A stretch of DNA of 64,000 nucleotides from assembly GCA_963738365.1 (NCBI GenBank), contig CAVTWH010000010.1, forward strand, positions 186,001 through 250,000, given 5' to 3'. Source of the stretch: CAVTWH01 sp963738365. GTDB lineage: Bacteria > Actinomycetota > Actinomycetes > Mycobacteriales > Micromonosporaceae. The first letter of the stretch is position 1. Each line of letters opens with the position of its first letter. The notes beneath the pieces are model-generated. The model saw only the letters and a program-made list of their open reading frames with translations, was not told where the DNA came from and searched no databases. The position numbers and the translations under genes are program-made. Below are positions 34,097-42,152 of the stretch, piece after piece.

Positions 34097-34172
34097 TGGT
34101 GGAGCTGAGGGGACTCGAACCCCTGACCCCCACACTGCCAGTGTGGTGCGCTACCAGCTGCGCCACAGCCCC
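34097..34172 (-). tRNA. tRNA-Ala (GGC)
   Basis: The minus strand folds as a standard cloverleaf: acceptor GGGGCTG/CAGCTCC, D arm GGCGCAGCTGGTAGCGC, anticodon arm CACACTGGCAGTGTG with anticodon GGC, T arm AGGGGTTCGAGTCCCCT, discriminator A and an encoded CCA. It reads alanine codon GCC. It lies at the junction between debris-rich DNA on the left and conserved genes on the right. Confidence 0.97.
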
Positions 34173-34247
34173 GCGACCCGGCAGCGCCGGACACTCGCGC
34201 AATAGTACACAGCCCGGCTCCGGCCGTCACATCCGACCCCAGCGGGC

Positions 34248-34835
34248 TCAGTTCAGGGTGGGGTCGGCCGGGTAGGTGGCCACGGCGGCCATCAGCCCAC
34301 CCTGCCGCCGCAGCACCAGCGGCCAGAGATCATCGGGCCGGTTCACGAAGGCGTCGCCCGGCAGCGCGTCGAAGACGAACCAGGAGCCGCCCTCGATCTC
34401 CCCTTCCAGCTGGCCGGGCGCCCAGGCGGCGTAGCCGGCGAAGACCCGTACGGCGACCACGGCGGGGGCGATGCGGCTGCTGTCGCTGGAGAGGTCCACG
34501 GTGCCCACGGCGCCGGAGACCCGGTTGAAACCGGACAGCCGGGTGACGCCCACCCGGGTACGGGCCAGGCAGATGGCCGCCTCCGGCTGGACCGGGCCGC
34601 CTTCGAAGACGACGGATGGTTCGCTGGCCAGCGGCCCCCAGCCGGAGAGCACGTCGGCGACGGCGACCTCGGTCGCCCGGTTGAGGACGACGCCGAGCGC
34701 ACCGCCCTCCTCGTGGGCGACCAGGAGTACCACGGTCCGCTCGAAGTTCGGGTCTTTGAGCTGTGGAGTGGCGACCAGCAACCGTCCGGTCAGCGACTCC
34801 ATCTCCCGCCCCCCGGTCCTCGGCTCCGGCTGCAT
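34248..34835 (-). CDS. YqgE/AlgH family protein
   Basis: The 195-residue protein is a UPF0301 member: LTGRLLVATPQLKDPNFERT, VLNRATEV, the GGPVQPEAAICL segment and RVFAGYAAWAPGQLEGEI. The family is widespread, of unsettled biochemical role, and sometimes affects transcription. ATG 34835 has GGGGGG 8 nt upstream; ATG 34802 is an alternative. Confidence 0.92.
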   Translation of the reverse strand: MQPEPRTGGREMESLTGRLLVATPQLKDPNFERTVVLLVAHEEGGALGVVLNRATEVAVADVLSGWGPLASEPSVVFEGGPVQPEAAICLARTRVGVTRLSGFNRVSGAVGTVDLSSDSSRIAPAVVAVRVFAGYAAWAPGQLEGEIEGGSWFVFDALPGDAFVNRPDDLWPLVLRRQGGLMAAVATYPADPTLN

Positions 34836-34855
34836 GCTGCGATCCCCCCGCCCCG

Positions 34856-35227
34856 CTACTCGTCCGCGCCGACGCAGAACACGTTGCCCTGTGGGTCTTC
34901 CAGCACCGTCCAGCTGAAGCCGGGCATCCGGTGCTCGTCAAGGATCTTCGCACCGATCCCGGCGAGGCGCTGTACCTCCGTCGGGCGGTCGTCGGCGCGC
35001 AGGTCGAGGTGGACCCGGTTCTTGCCCTGGCGGGGTTCGGCCACCTGCTGCAGGCCTACCGTGACGCCGACCGGCGCTGTGCTGCCGGTAACGGGCGCCG
35101 GGCGGAGCAGCAGGTACTCGCCGGAGTGGTCGGCGACCACGGCGTACCCCAGTGCCCGGGTCCAGAACTCGGCGAGCGCTCTCGGGTCATCGCAGTCGAT
35201 GGTGACCATGTCCGCACGCAAAGCCAT
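34856..35227 (-). CDS. VOC-superfamily (glyoxalase-like) protein
   Basis: The 123-residue protein has two beta-alpha-beta-beta-beta modules: MVTIDCDDPRALAEFWTRAL at the start and NRVHLDLRADD plus WTVLEDPQGNVFCV at the end, with His and Glu-type metal positions as in glyoxalase/dioxygenase folds. Substrate unknown. ATG 35227 is favoured over 35239. Confidence 0.85.
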   Translation of the reverse strand: MALRADMVTIDCDDPRALAEFWTRALGYAVVADHSGEYLLLRPAPVTGSTAPVGVTVGLQQVAEPRQGKNRVHLDLRADDRPTEVQRLAGIGAKILDEHRMPGFSWTVLEDPQGNVFCVGADE

Positions 35228-35275
35228 GTCTGGCACCATAGCTTGCCCGCCGGCCCACGGTTAGTGTCTGCAGAC

Positions 35276-36064
35276 GTGACAGTTGTTGCCGACGTTGCAG
35301 TGATCGGCGGATCGGGGCTGTACGCGCTGCTCGACGGCGCCCGGGAGCACGATGTGGAGACTCCGTACGGCAAGCCGTCGGACGCGGTCACCACGGCCGA
35401 GGTGGGCGGCCGGACGGTGGCGTTCCTGCCGCGACACGGCCGGGACCACCGGTATCCGCCGCACCGGATCCCCTACCGGGCGAACCTGTGGGCGCTGCGC
35501 GAGCTGGGGGTACGCCAGATCATCGCGCCGTGCGCGGTCGGCGGGCTGCGGCCGGAGCTGGGGCCGGGCACGTTCGTCGTGCCGGACCAGTTGATCGACC
35601 GGACGAGTGGCCGGGTGCAGACGTTCTACGACGACCGGCGCGGTGCACGTGAACTTCGCCGACCCGTACTGCCCGGTGGGGCGGGCGACGGTGCGTGCGG
35701 TGGCGGGCCGGCCGCCGGAGCCGGTGGAGCGGTCGACGGCGGCACGATGGTGGTGGTGCAGGGGCCGCGCTTCTCCACCCGTGCGGAGTCGCGCTGGTAC
35801 ACCTCGATGGGCGGCTCGGTGATCAACATGACCGGGCACCCGGAGGCGGTGCTGGCCCGCGAGCTGGAGCTCTGCTACACGGCGCTGGCGCTGGTGACCG
35901 ATCTGGACGCCGGGGTGGAGGGCGACCACGGGGTGACCCAGGAGGAGGTCTTCCGGGTTTTCGGGGAGAACACCGACCGACTGCGCGGCCTGCTGCTGCG
36001 GGTGCTCCCCGAACTCCCGGCGGCCCGCAGCTGCCCGTGCGCCACGGCGCTCGACGGCCTGTAG
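35276..36064 (+). CDS. MTAP/PNP-family nucleoside phosphorylase (frameshifted)
   Basis: The family cleaves methylthioadenosine or related purine nucleosides with phosphate. Motifs are VAVIGGSGLYAL at the start, FLPRHGRDHRYPPHRIPYRANLWAL, TMVVVQGPRFSTRAES and NMTGHPEAVLARELELCYTALALVTDLDAG. The reading frame shifts at about 35640 (one base extra) and returns at about 35705 (one base missing); HVNFADPYCP lies in the alternate frame. These are probably sequence errors. GTG 35276 is chosen as start. Confidence 0.88.
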   Translation: MTVVADVAVIGGSGLYALLDGAREHDVETPYGKPSDAVTTAEVGGRTVAFLPRHGRDHRYPPHRIPYRANLWALRELGVRQIIAPCAVGGLRPELGPGTFVVPDQLIDRTSGRVQTFYDDRRGARELRRPVLPGGAGDGACGGGPAAGAGGAVDGGTMVVVQGPRFSTRAESRWYTSMGGSVINMTGHPEAVLARELELCYTALALVTDLDAGVEGDHGVTQEEVFRVFGENTDRLRGLLLRVLPELPAARSCPCATALDGL

Positions 36065-36069
36065 CGCAA

Positions 36070-37431
36070 TCAGAGGAAGTCCGCCCAGCCGGCGCCGATG
36101 GGCGCGGAGACGGTGTAGGGCGCGCCGGTGCCGTGCTGGTTGGGGTAGAGCAGCAGGGTGCCGGCGGGCGTAGCGGCGATCAGGTCGGCCCGCAGGTCGG
36201 CGGTGACCGGGGTGAGCAGCAGCCGCTGGTACTCCTGCCAGCCGGCGCCGATCTGCACACCGGGCTGGAACGGGGCGGCCGGGTCGCCGCTGGCCCGGTA
36301 GAGCCACAGGGTGCCGTCGGGGCGGGTACCGAGCAGGTCGGCGCCGCCGTCGCCGTCGACGTTGCCGGCCAGCAGCCGGTCGTAGATCTGTACTCCGGTA
36401 CCCACCAGCACGCCGAGCTGGAACGGGGCGGCCGGGTCGCCGGTGCCGAGGTAGCTCCACAGTGTCCCGTCGGGGCGCTCGGCCAGCAGGTCGGGGTGCC
36501 CGTCGGCGCTGACGTCGGCCAGCGTCACGGCGGTGAAGACCTGCCAGCCGACGCCGATCTGGCTGCCGGCGACGTACGGCGCGGTGTCCGGGCCGGTGGC
36601 CAGGTAGAGCCAGAGGGTGCCGTCCGGGCGGGCGGCGAGCAGGTCGGCGCGGTGGTCGTCGTTGACGTCGCCGGCCTGTAGCCAGAGGAACTGCTGCCAG
36701 CCGGTACCGATCTGGACTCCGGCCGGGTAGGGGGCGTCCCGGCCGCCGGCGTTGGGGTAGAGCCACAGGGTGCCGTCCGGGCGCCGGCCGATGAGTTCGG
36801 GCCGGCCGTCGCCGTCGACGTCCCCGGCGACCAGGGAGGTGTCGGCCGGGCCGACCCAGAGCGCGGCGACCAGGGCCGCCGCGTCGGCCGCCTGGCCCTG
36901 GTAGCGGTCGGGGTAGGCCGACACCTGTACCCGCTGGCAGGCCACGCCGACCGGGACGCGCGCCCAGGCGCCGTCGGGGTAGGCCCGGCCGAGTTTGCTG
37001 AGGAAGGCGGTGGTGGCCCAGTTGGGGTCGAGCCGGCTGGCGGCCGGCCCCCACAGGGCGCGCTGCTGGAACAGGCCGAGGCTGTCGTGGTCGACCTGGG
37101 TGGCGACGTTCTGCAGGCCCGATTCGACGATGGTGGTGGTGACCGCGATGACGGCGGCGTCCTGGCCGAGCCCGGCGGCCCGGACGGCGGCCACGATCAT
37201 GCGGGCGCAGGAGACGCGGTACCCGGTGATCGTGGTCTGCAGCCCGGCGTGCAGTTGCGGGCCGACCGAGCTGGCCAGGGCGGTGTCGGTGGGCGTGACG
37301 CCGGCCGGGTCGCAGGGCGCGGTGACGTAGGCCAGGGATGCGGTCGGGTCGAGGGTGACCGCGCCGGTGGTGACGACCAGGACACTGGCCGCCGCCACGA
37401 ACAGGCGTCGCCGAGCCGGGAAGATCTTCAC
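36070..37431 (-). CDS. Secreted lysozyme-like protein with FG-GAP repeats
   Basis: The 453-residue protein has a signal peptide (RRRLFVAAASVLVVTTGAVTL). Residues 60-190 resemble actinobacterial peptidoglycan-hydrolase/transglycosylase-like domains (IVESGLQNV, HDSLGLFQQR, ATTAFLSKL). Then six repeats of the type GDVDGDGRPELIGRRPDGTLWLY form a VCBS/FG-GAP beta propeller with Ca-binding DxDxDG loops. The enzyme-propeller combination suggests a secreted wall- or glycan-binding protein; activity is not proven. Confidence 0.82.
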   Translation of the reverse strand: MKIFPARRRLFVAAASVLVVTTGAVTLDPTASLAYVTAPCDPAGVTPTDTALASSVGPQLHAGLQTTITGYRVSCARMIVAAVRAAGLGQDAAVIAVTTTIVESGLQNVATQVDHDSLGLFQQRALWGPAASRLDPNWATTAFLSKLGRAYPDGAWARVPVGVACQRVQVSAYPDRYQGQAADAAALVAALWVGPADTSLVAGDVDGDGRPELIGRRPDGTLWLYPNAGGRDAPYPAGVQIGTGWQQFLWLQAGDVNDDHRADLLAARPDGTLWLYLATGPDTAPYVAGSQIGVGWQVFTAVTLADVSADGHPDLLAERPDGTLWSYLGTGDPAAPFQLGVLVGTGVQIYDRLLAGNVDGDGGADLLGTRPDGTLWLYRASGDPAAPFQPGVQIGAGWQEYQRLLLTPVTADLRADLIAATPAGTLLLYPNQHGTGAPYTVSAPIGAGWADFL

Positions 37432-37495
37432 GTTTACTCAACGAACGAAGCCGGCAATTGCCTATGGCCGGAGCAAAAAGGACACTCCCGGGTGG

Positions 37496-39142
37496 TCAGT
37501 TGCCCCCGTCGTCGCCATTGTCGTCGTCACACTTCACGCCGTTGATGAGGATGTCATCCGGCTCCTTGTTCTTGCCGGTGTAGTGCGCCAGGATGCCGGT
37601 CGAGTAGCTGCCGCCGGCCGCCAGCGTGGCGTTCCAGTTGTCGTTGGTGACGGTCACGTGCTGCCCGGCCTGGCTGTACTTTCCGGGCCAGCCACGGTCG
37701 ATGCGCTGGTTGCCCCGGAAGTCGAACTCCACCGTCCAGTTCTGCACGTCCGCGCCGCTGATCTTGAGGGTCAGGGTGGCGGCGAAGCCCACCTTCCAGT
37801 CCGACGTCACCTTGTACGTGGCGTCGCAGCGCACCTCGGGCGACCGGCGCGGTGCCGGCGCGGCAGCCGCCGAGTGCGAGGACGACGCGGCGGCCGTACC
37901 CCCCTTGCCGGTGCCTTTGGAGAGCACGGCGCCGCAGGTGAAGATCAGCGCGGTGACCGCCGCGAGCGCGCCCACCGCCCAGGTCCAGCGGCGCGGTGGC
38001 CGGGTGACCGGGGTCGGCAGCGGCGGCGCGGCCAGCACCGGCGGCGGCCCGGACAGCACCCGGGTACCACGCGGCCCGGCCGCGGCGCCCGGCACCGCCG
38101 CGCCGGCCCGGGCCCGCGCGCCAGCCGGGGCCGCCGGCGTGGCACGGTTCCGCCCGCCGGGCGCAGCCGACGCATCGACCCGGCTCGACGCGTCGGCCGG
38201 GGCTACCCGGGTCGGCACGGCCTCCGGGTCGGCCCGCGTCGGCGTGGCCGCCGGGGTGATCCGGGTGAGCGGGAACGCAGCGGCCGGCGTGGCCCGGGTC
38301 GGCGCCGTGGCCGCCCGCACCGTGGCGGACCCGGTCGGGGACAGCGCCCGCAGCGTGCCGGCCACCGAGGCGGCGCTCGGGCGCTGCTCGGGAGCCGTCG
38401 CCAGGCACCGCTGGACCAGCGCGGGCAGCTCGGCCGGCAGCCCGGACACCGCCGCCGGCAGCCGACCGGCCACCGGCGTCCGGCCGGTGAGCAGCTGGCA
38501 GAGCAGCACCCCGAGGCAGTAGACGTCGGTGGCCGGCCGCGCCGGGGCGCCGGCCAGCCGCTCCGGCGACAGGTAGGCGGGGGTACCGAGCAGCTGCGAG
38601 CCCTCGTGTTCGCCGTCGACGGCCGAGATGCCGAAGTCGACGACCTTCACCGCGCCCGCGTCGGTGAGCATCACATTGCCCGGCGTCACGTCCCGGTGCA
38701 CCAGTCCGCGCGCGTGCGCGGCGGCCAGCGCGTCGGCCACCTGCGCACCGATGTCCAGCGCGGCGGCCCAGGGCAGCGGCCCGTGGGCCAGCCGCTGGGC
38801 GACCGACTCGCCGTCCACCAGCTCCATCACCACGAAGGGGGTACGGCCGCCGCCCGGCTGCTCGGCTTCGCCGTAGTCGTAGACCTGGGTGATGGCCGGG
38901 TGCGACAGGCGCGCGACAGCCTGCGCCTCGCGCCGGATCCGGTCGGCGAACCCCGGCTCGGTGGCGAACAGCCCGGCCAGCACCTTCACCGCCACCTGGC
39001 GACCGAGCACCTCGTCGTACGCGCGCCACACCACCGACATCCCACCCGCACCCAGGCGTTCCAGGAGTCGGTACCGGCCGGCCAGCGTCGTCTCGATGTC
39101 CCCAGTGTGCCGTACGCCGGCCACCGTGGACGGTGGCACCAT
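37496..39142 (-). CDS. Ser/Thr protein kinase with extracellular CBM2 domain
   Basis: The roughly 548-residue protein has an N-terminal PknB-type kinase: GAGGMSVVWRA glycine loop, VAVKVL lysine, HRDVTPGNVM catalytic loop (Thr replaces the usual Lys), DFGIS, and APE-like SPERL. A Pro/Ala/Thr-rich linker leads to one membrane helix (WAVGALAAVTALIFTCGAVL), then a CBM2-type carbohydrate-binding domain (CDATYKVTSDWKVGFAATL to YSTGILAHYTG). It is a membrane receptor-like kinase that may sense polysaccharide. Start at ATG 39142 or upstream 39163 is uncertain. Confidence 0.88.
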   Translation of the reverse strand: MVPPSTVAGVRHTGDIETTLAGRYRLLERLGAGGMSVVWRAYDEVLGRQVAVKVLAGLFATEPGFADRIRREAQAVARLSHPAITQVYDYGEAEQPGGGRTPFVVMELVDGESVAQRLAHGPLPWAAALDIGAQVADALAAAHARGLVHRDVTPGNVMLTDAGAVKVVDFGISAVDGEHEGSQLLGTPAYLSPERLAGAPARPATDVYCLGVLLCQLLTGRTPVAGRLPAAVSGLPAELPALVQRCLATAPEQRPSAASVAGTLRALSPTGSATVRAATAPTRATPAAAFPLTRITPAATPTRADPEAVPTRVAPADASSRVDASAAPGGRNRATPAAPAGARARAGAAVPGAAAGPRGTRVLSGPPPVLAAPPLPTPVTRPPRRWTWAVGALAAVTALIFTCGAVLSKGTGKGGTAAASSSHSAAAAPAPRRSPEVRCDATYKVTSDWKVGFAATLTLKISGADVQNWTVEFDFRGNQRIDRGWPGKYSQAGQHVTVTNDNWNATLAAGGSYSTGILAHYTGKNKEPDDILINGVKCDDDNGDDGGN

Positions 39143-39224
39143 CTGCCGGCCGATCCGTGCCACCCGACGCGGCTGTGCACTGCGGTGCCCGGGCAGCTCG
39201 GCGGCTGCCCGGGCACCGGCGGCC

Positions 39225-39716
39225 TCACGCTTCGGCGAGGAGCTCGTCGAGCTTCTGGTAGCCGTCGACCACGCCGGTCTCCATGCCGCTGGCGAGCATC
39301 GCGTCGCGCCCCTCGATGCTGTCCCGCACGGACAGCGTGGTCACCCGGGTACGCCCGTCGCCCAGGTCGTCGAAGGTCACCGTCTCCAGCGCCACCCCGT
39401 CCGGCACCCCCTGGTAGGTGAAGGTCCACACCAGCCGCTGGTTCGGGCGTACCTCGTGGAAGGAACCGTAGAACTCGGCGATCGCAGCGCCGTCGCGCCA
39501 GGAGGCGAACCGGTAGCTGCCACCGGTACGCGCCTGCCAGGCGTCGATCCGGGTCTGCGTGTCGCGCGGGCCCATCCAGCGGGCGACCAGGTCGGGCTCG
39601 GTGTACGCCCGGAACACCCGGTCCGCCGGGGCGTCGAAGTCGCGGACGATCCTGATCGTCGGCAGCTGCGGGTCGGCGTCGATCGTGGTCTGGTGCTTCG
39701 TCGTGGTGCTCATCAT
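39225..39716 (-). CDS. SRPBCC/AHSA1-family protein
   Basis: The 163-residue protein has the AHSA1 pattern: RIVRDFDAPADRVFRAYTEP, VARWMGPRD, GGSYRF and RVTTLSVRDSIEGRDAML, ending GYQKLDELLAEA. Such proteins form a hydrophobic-cavity helix-grip fold. ATG 39716 overlaps the stop of the ArsR gene (ATGA). ArsR-SRPBCC pairs are common in actinomycetes; the ligand is unknown. Confidence 0.88.
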   Translation of the reverse strand: MMSTTTKHQTTIDADPQLPTIRIVRDFDAPADRVFRAYTEPDLVARWMGPRDTQTRIDAWQARTGGSYRFASWRDGAAIAEFYGSFHEVRPNQRLVWTFTYQGVPDGVALETVTFDDLGDGRTRVTTLSVRDSIEGRDAMLASGMETGVVDGYQKLDELLAEA

Positions 39717-40069
39717 GCTGCTCCCTGTTTCCGCTCGGGCACCGCCGGCACGTCCATGCCGGCCAGCACCTCGTCCAGGCGGTCGAAGCGCTCCTGCGCC
39801 TGCCGCCGGTACCGCTCGATCCACTTGGTCATCAGGTCGAACACCTCGGCTTCCAGGTGGCGGGGCCGGCGCTGGGCGTCCCGCCCCTGGCTGACCAGCC
39901 CGGCCTGCTCCAGCACCTTGAGGTGCTTGGAGACGGCCTGGGTGGACAGCGCGTACGGCGCGGCCAGCTCGCCCACCGTGGCGTCACCGGCGGCGAGCCG
40001 GGCGACGATGCCTCGCCGGGTCGGGTCGGCCAGCGCCGCGAACACCCGGGACAACTGATCCTCTGTCAT
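39713..40069 (-). CDS. ArsR-family transcriptional regulator
   Basis: The 118-residue winged-helix protein has VFAALADPTRRGIVARLAAG, VGELAAPYALSTQAVSKHLKVLEQAGLV and a helical C-terminus; it lacks the metal-binding cysteines of ArsR/SmtB sensors. ATG 40069 lies 4 nt after a run of 17 G, which forms its ribosome site. An upstream in-frame ATG (40126) would read through the run as polyglycine. It is co-translated with the SRPBCC gene. Confidence 0.88.
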   Translation of the reverse strand: MTEDQLSRVFAALADPTRRGIVARLAAGDATVGELAAPYALSTQAVSKHLKVLEQAGLVSQGRDAQRRPRHLEAEVFDLMTKWIERYRRQAQERFDRLDEVLAGMDVPAVPERKQGAA

Positions 40070-40073
40070 CTCT

Positions 40074-40090
40074 CCCCCCCCCCCCCCCCC
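40074..40090 (-). repeat. Poly-G tract (17 G) in the ArsR ribosome site
   Basis: Seventeen consecutive G on the minus strand end 4 nt before the arsR ATG. Homopolymers of this length slip readily in replication and in sequencing. Length changes would alter Shine-Dalgarno spacing or, if the upstream ATG is used, the frame. Confidence 0.85.
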
Positions 40091-40225
40091 GTCGAGCTGC
40101 GCATTCAACCCATCAGTTGCAGACAACGCTAGTTCGCTGGTGCAGAGTTGTCAACCGTTTGGTTGTGCAACCTGAGAGTGGATATTAGCCAACCCGGGCA
40201 GGCTGCCGAGACGGGCTCAAAGGGC

Positions 40226-40263
40226 AGCGGCGGCGCCGCCCCTGCCGGGGTGGCGCCGCCGCG
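40226..40263 (-). terminator. tmRNA terminator
   Basis: On the minus strand GCGGCGGCGCC pairs with GGCGCCGCCGC, extended by ACCCC/GGGGC, just after the tmRNA 3' end and followed by CCCTTTGAG. It is a strong GC hairpin with a short T run. Confidence 0.75.
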
Positions 40264-40265
40264 TG

Positions 40266-40636
40266 GGTGGAGATGCCGGGAATCGAACCCGGGTCCTCCG
40301 CCGTGTTGCCAGGACTTCTCCGAGCGCAGCTCGCTGTGCCCTACTCGGCCCTACCGTTCACGCGAGCGAGACGGTAAGACGGGCCCAGTCGCGATTGGTC
40401 TCACCGCACGGTCCCCGCGACAGGGACCGGTTGGCCAGCCTTCTAGCTGACGCCGGCTACTGGGACGAAGGCGTTCTCAGGCCGACGGACTAGCTACTCG
40501 CCTCAGGCGGCGAGAGCGTAGTCAGCGCGATTAATCTTGGCGCTTATTGGTTTCCGGCGACGATTAACGAGACGGCGTCGGCTTCCTCGGCTCGCTTCCC
40601 CTGCCTCTACGTACGGAGTCGAAACCAGTCATCCCC
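40266..40636 (-). ncRNA. ssrA: tmRNA
   Basis: The 5' end reads GGGGATGACTGGTTTCGACT and pairs with the 3' CATCTCC; the T arm is CCGGGTTCGATTCCCGG and ACC follows without an encoded full CCA. The tag reading frame (complement of 40503-40541) begins after AATAAGC and encodes AKINRADYALAA then TGA. With SmpB it rescues stalled ribosomes and marks the nascent chain for proteolysis. smpB lies 1 kb upstream on the same strand. Confidence 0.96.
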
Positions 40637-40742
40637 TTACGCTGATCCCGCCCGGAGGCGGAACCGGCAGACCGCGCCGAGTGGCGCGGCACCACCAGCG
40701 TAGCGCTCCCGGCAGTGATCGTCATCCTGGATTCGCCCCGCC

Positions 40743-41534
40743 TCACCGGGCGGCGACCGACGCCGTGCAGGAAAAGGCTCCGGACCCGGTACGGCCGGCG
40801 GTGAACCCGAAGACCACCGTGGCACCGGGCGCCACCGCGCCGTTGTAGTCCAGGTTGCGTACCGTCACCCAGCTCCCGCCGTTGCCGCTGCCGGCACCCA
40901 CCCGGCTGGCGTTCCACAGCCCGATCGAGCCCGTGTCGATGCCGGGCTGGCAGGTCACCGTGGCCTGCCAGCCGGCCAGAGCCGCCGAGCCGGCGGTGAC
41001 CCGGACACTCACCAGGGCACCGCTGGGGTCCCAGACGCTCACGGCGGCGACCGCGCTGGGGCCCGCTGCCGGCGCGAACGTCCGGGGCGCGGTGCTGGCC
41101 ACCGACACGGCGACCGCGCTGGGGCTACCGGCCGCCGCCACGGCGGCGCTGGCACCTGCGCCACTGACCGACGGGCTCGCGGTACGCCCCGGCGTCGTCC
41201 GGGCCGGCGTACCTGCCGGTGGCTTGGTGCTGGTCAGTGGAGCGTTGCCGACCGGCTGCTCAGCGCCGCCCAGCAGGCCGGCGCTGGCCACCGAGTCCGG
41301 GGCGGTACCGGCGCTGCGGGCCGGCCCGGTAACCGCCCAGGCCGCACCGGCGACGAACGCCCCGACCGCGACGGTCACCAGCGCGACCGCGAGCGGCGAG
41401 AACCGCCCGTGCTCCCGGCGCCCCGCGCCCGACTCGTCGGGCACCACCGGCAGCACCACGGTGAACGCCTCATCGGGACCGGGCGGGAAGGCGGGTGCGC
41501 CGGAGCCGTCGCTCTCCGAGCTGTGCCTGCCCAC
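40743..41534 (-). CDS. Membrane-anchored CBM2-like protein
   Basis: The 263-residue protein has a short cytoplasmic part, one membrane helix (LAVALVTVAVGAFVAGAAWAV, about residues 47-67), a Pro/Thr/Ala-rich spacer, and a C-terminal 100-residue beta domain (GWQATVTCQPGIDTG, SWVTVRNLDYNGAVAPG, FGFTAGRTGSGAFSC) that resembles CBM2 modules with two cysteines. It lies between smpB and ssrA. It may bind cell-wall or environmental polysaccharide. No catalytic domain is present. Confidence 0.75.
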   Translation of the reverse strand: MGRHSSESDGSGAPAFPPGPDEAFTVVLPVVPDESGAGRREHGRFSPLAVALVTVAVGAFVAGAAWAVTGPARSAGTAPDSVASAGLLGGAEQPVGNAPLTSTKPPAGTPARTTPGRTASPSVSGAGASAAVAAAGSPSAVAVSVASTAPRTFAPAAGPSAVAAVSVWDPSGALVSVRVTAGSAALAGWQATVTCQPGIDTGSIGLWNASRVGAGSGNGGSWVTVRNLDYNGAVAPGATVVFGFTAGRTGSGAFSCTASVAAR

Positions 41535-41603
41535 GACGCCTCCCGCCGATGTTCCCCCGCCCGGTCGGTAGGCCGGCCCCGGCCAGAGACTAACCGATGG
41601 CTG

Positions 41604-42080
41604 TTAACGCATGCCTTTGCTGCGGCGCCCGAGGACCCGGCTGATCTCCCGGTCGGCGTCCCGCTTGGCGATGGCCTGGCGCTTGTCGTAGTCCTTCTTG
41701 CCGCGGGCCAGGGCCAGCTCCACCTTGGCCCAGCCGTCGGCGAAGTACATCGACAGGGGTACCAGGGTGAGCCCGCCCTCCTGCACCTTGCCCAGCAGCT
41801 TGACCAGCTCCATCTTCTTGAGCAGCAGCTTGCGGGTGCGCCGGGGCTCGTGGTTGGTCCAGGTGCCGTGCGTGTACTCGGGGATGTGCAGGGCGTAGAG
41901 GTAGAGTTCGCCGTCCTTCTCCTGGGCGAAGGCGTCGACCAGCGAGGCGCGTCCGGCGCGCAGCGACTTGACCTCTGTCCCGACCAGGGCGATGCCGGCC
42001 TCGAGGGTGTCCAGGATGGCGTAGTCGTGCCGGGCGCGCTTGTTGGACGCGATCAGCTTGCGCCCCTTCTCCTTGGGCAT
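41604..42080 (-). CDS. smpB: SsrA-binding protein SmpB
   Basis: The 158-residue protein carries the SmpB hallmarks NKRARHDYAILDTLEAGI, GTEVKSLRAGRASL, DAFA, RRTRKLLLKK and the basic C-terminal tail (KRDADREISRVLGRRSKGMR). It escorts tmRNA to stalled ribosomes. It belongs to the conserved block M23 hydrolase-ftsX-ftsE. Confidence 0.97.
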   Translation of the reverse strand: MPKEKGRKLIASNKRARHDYAILDTLEAGIALVGTEVKSLRAGRASLVDAFAQEKDGELYLYALHIPEYTHGTWTNHEPRRTRKLLLKKMELVKLLGKVQEGGLTLVPLSMYFADGWAKVELALARGKKDYDKRQAIAKRDADREISRVLGRRSKGMR

Positions 42081-42152
42081 ACCCGGTCACCTCCCAGTGC
42101 GTAACCGCGCAATGGTACCCAGCGCCGCGCGGCGCCCGCGACCGAGATCAGC

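Noticed and set aside
35261..37441. 726-codon minus-strand frame covering MTAP and the FG-GAP gene
   Set aside because: Arg/Pro-rich shadow frame; the FG-GAP repeats in the neighbouring minus frame and the MTAP motifs on the plus strand are the real genes.
37554..39029. 491-codon frame within the CBM2 kinase
   Set aside because: Gly/Ala/Arg-rich shadow of the kinase gene without any kinase motif.
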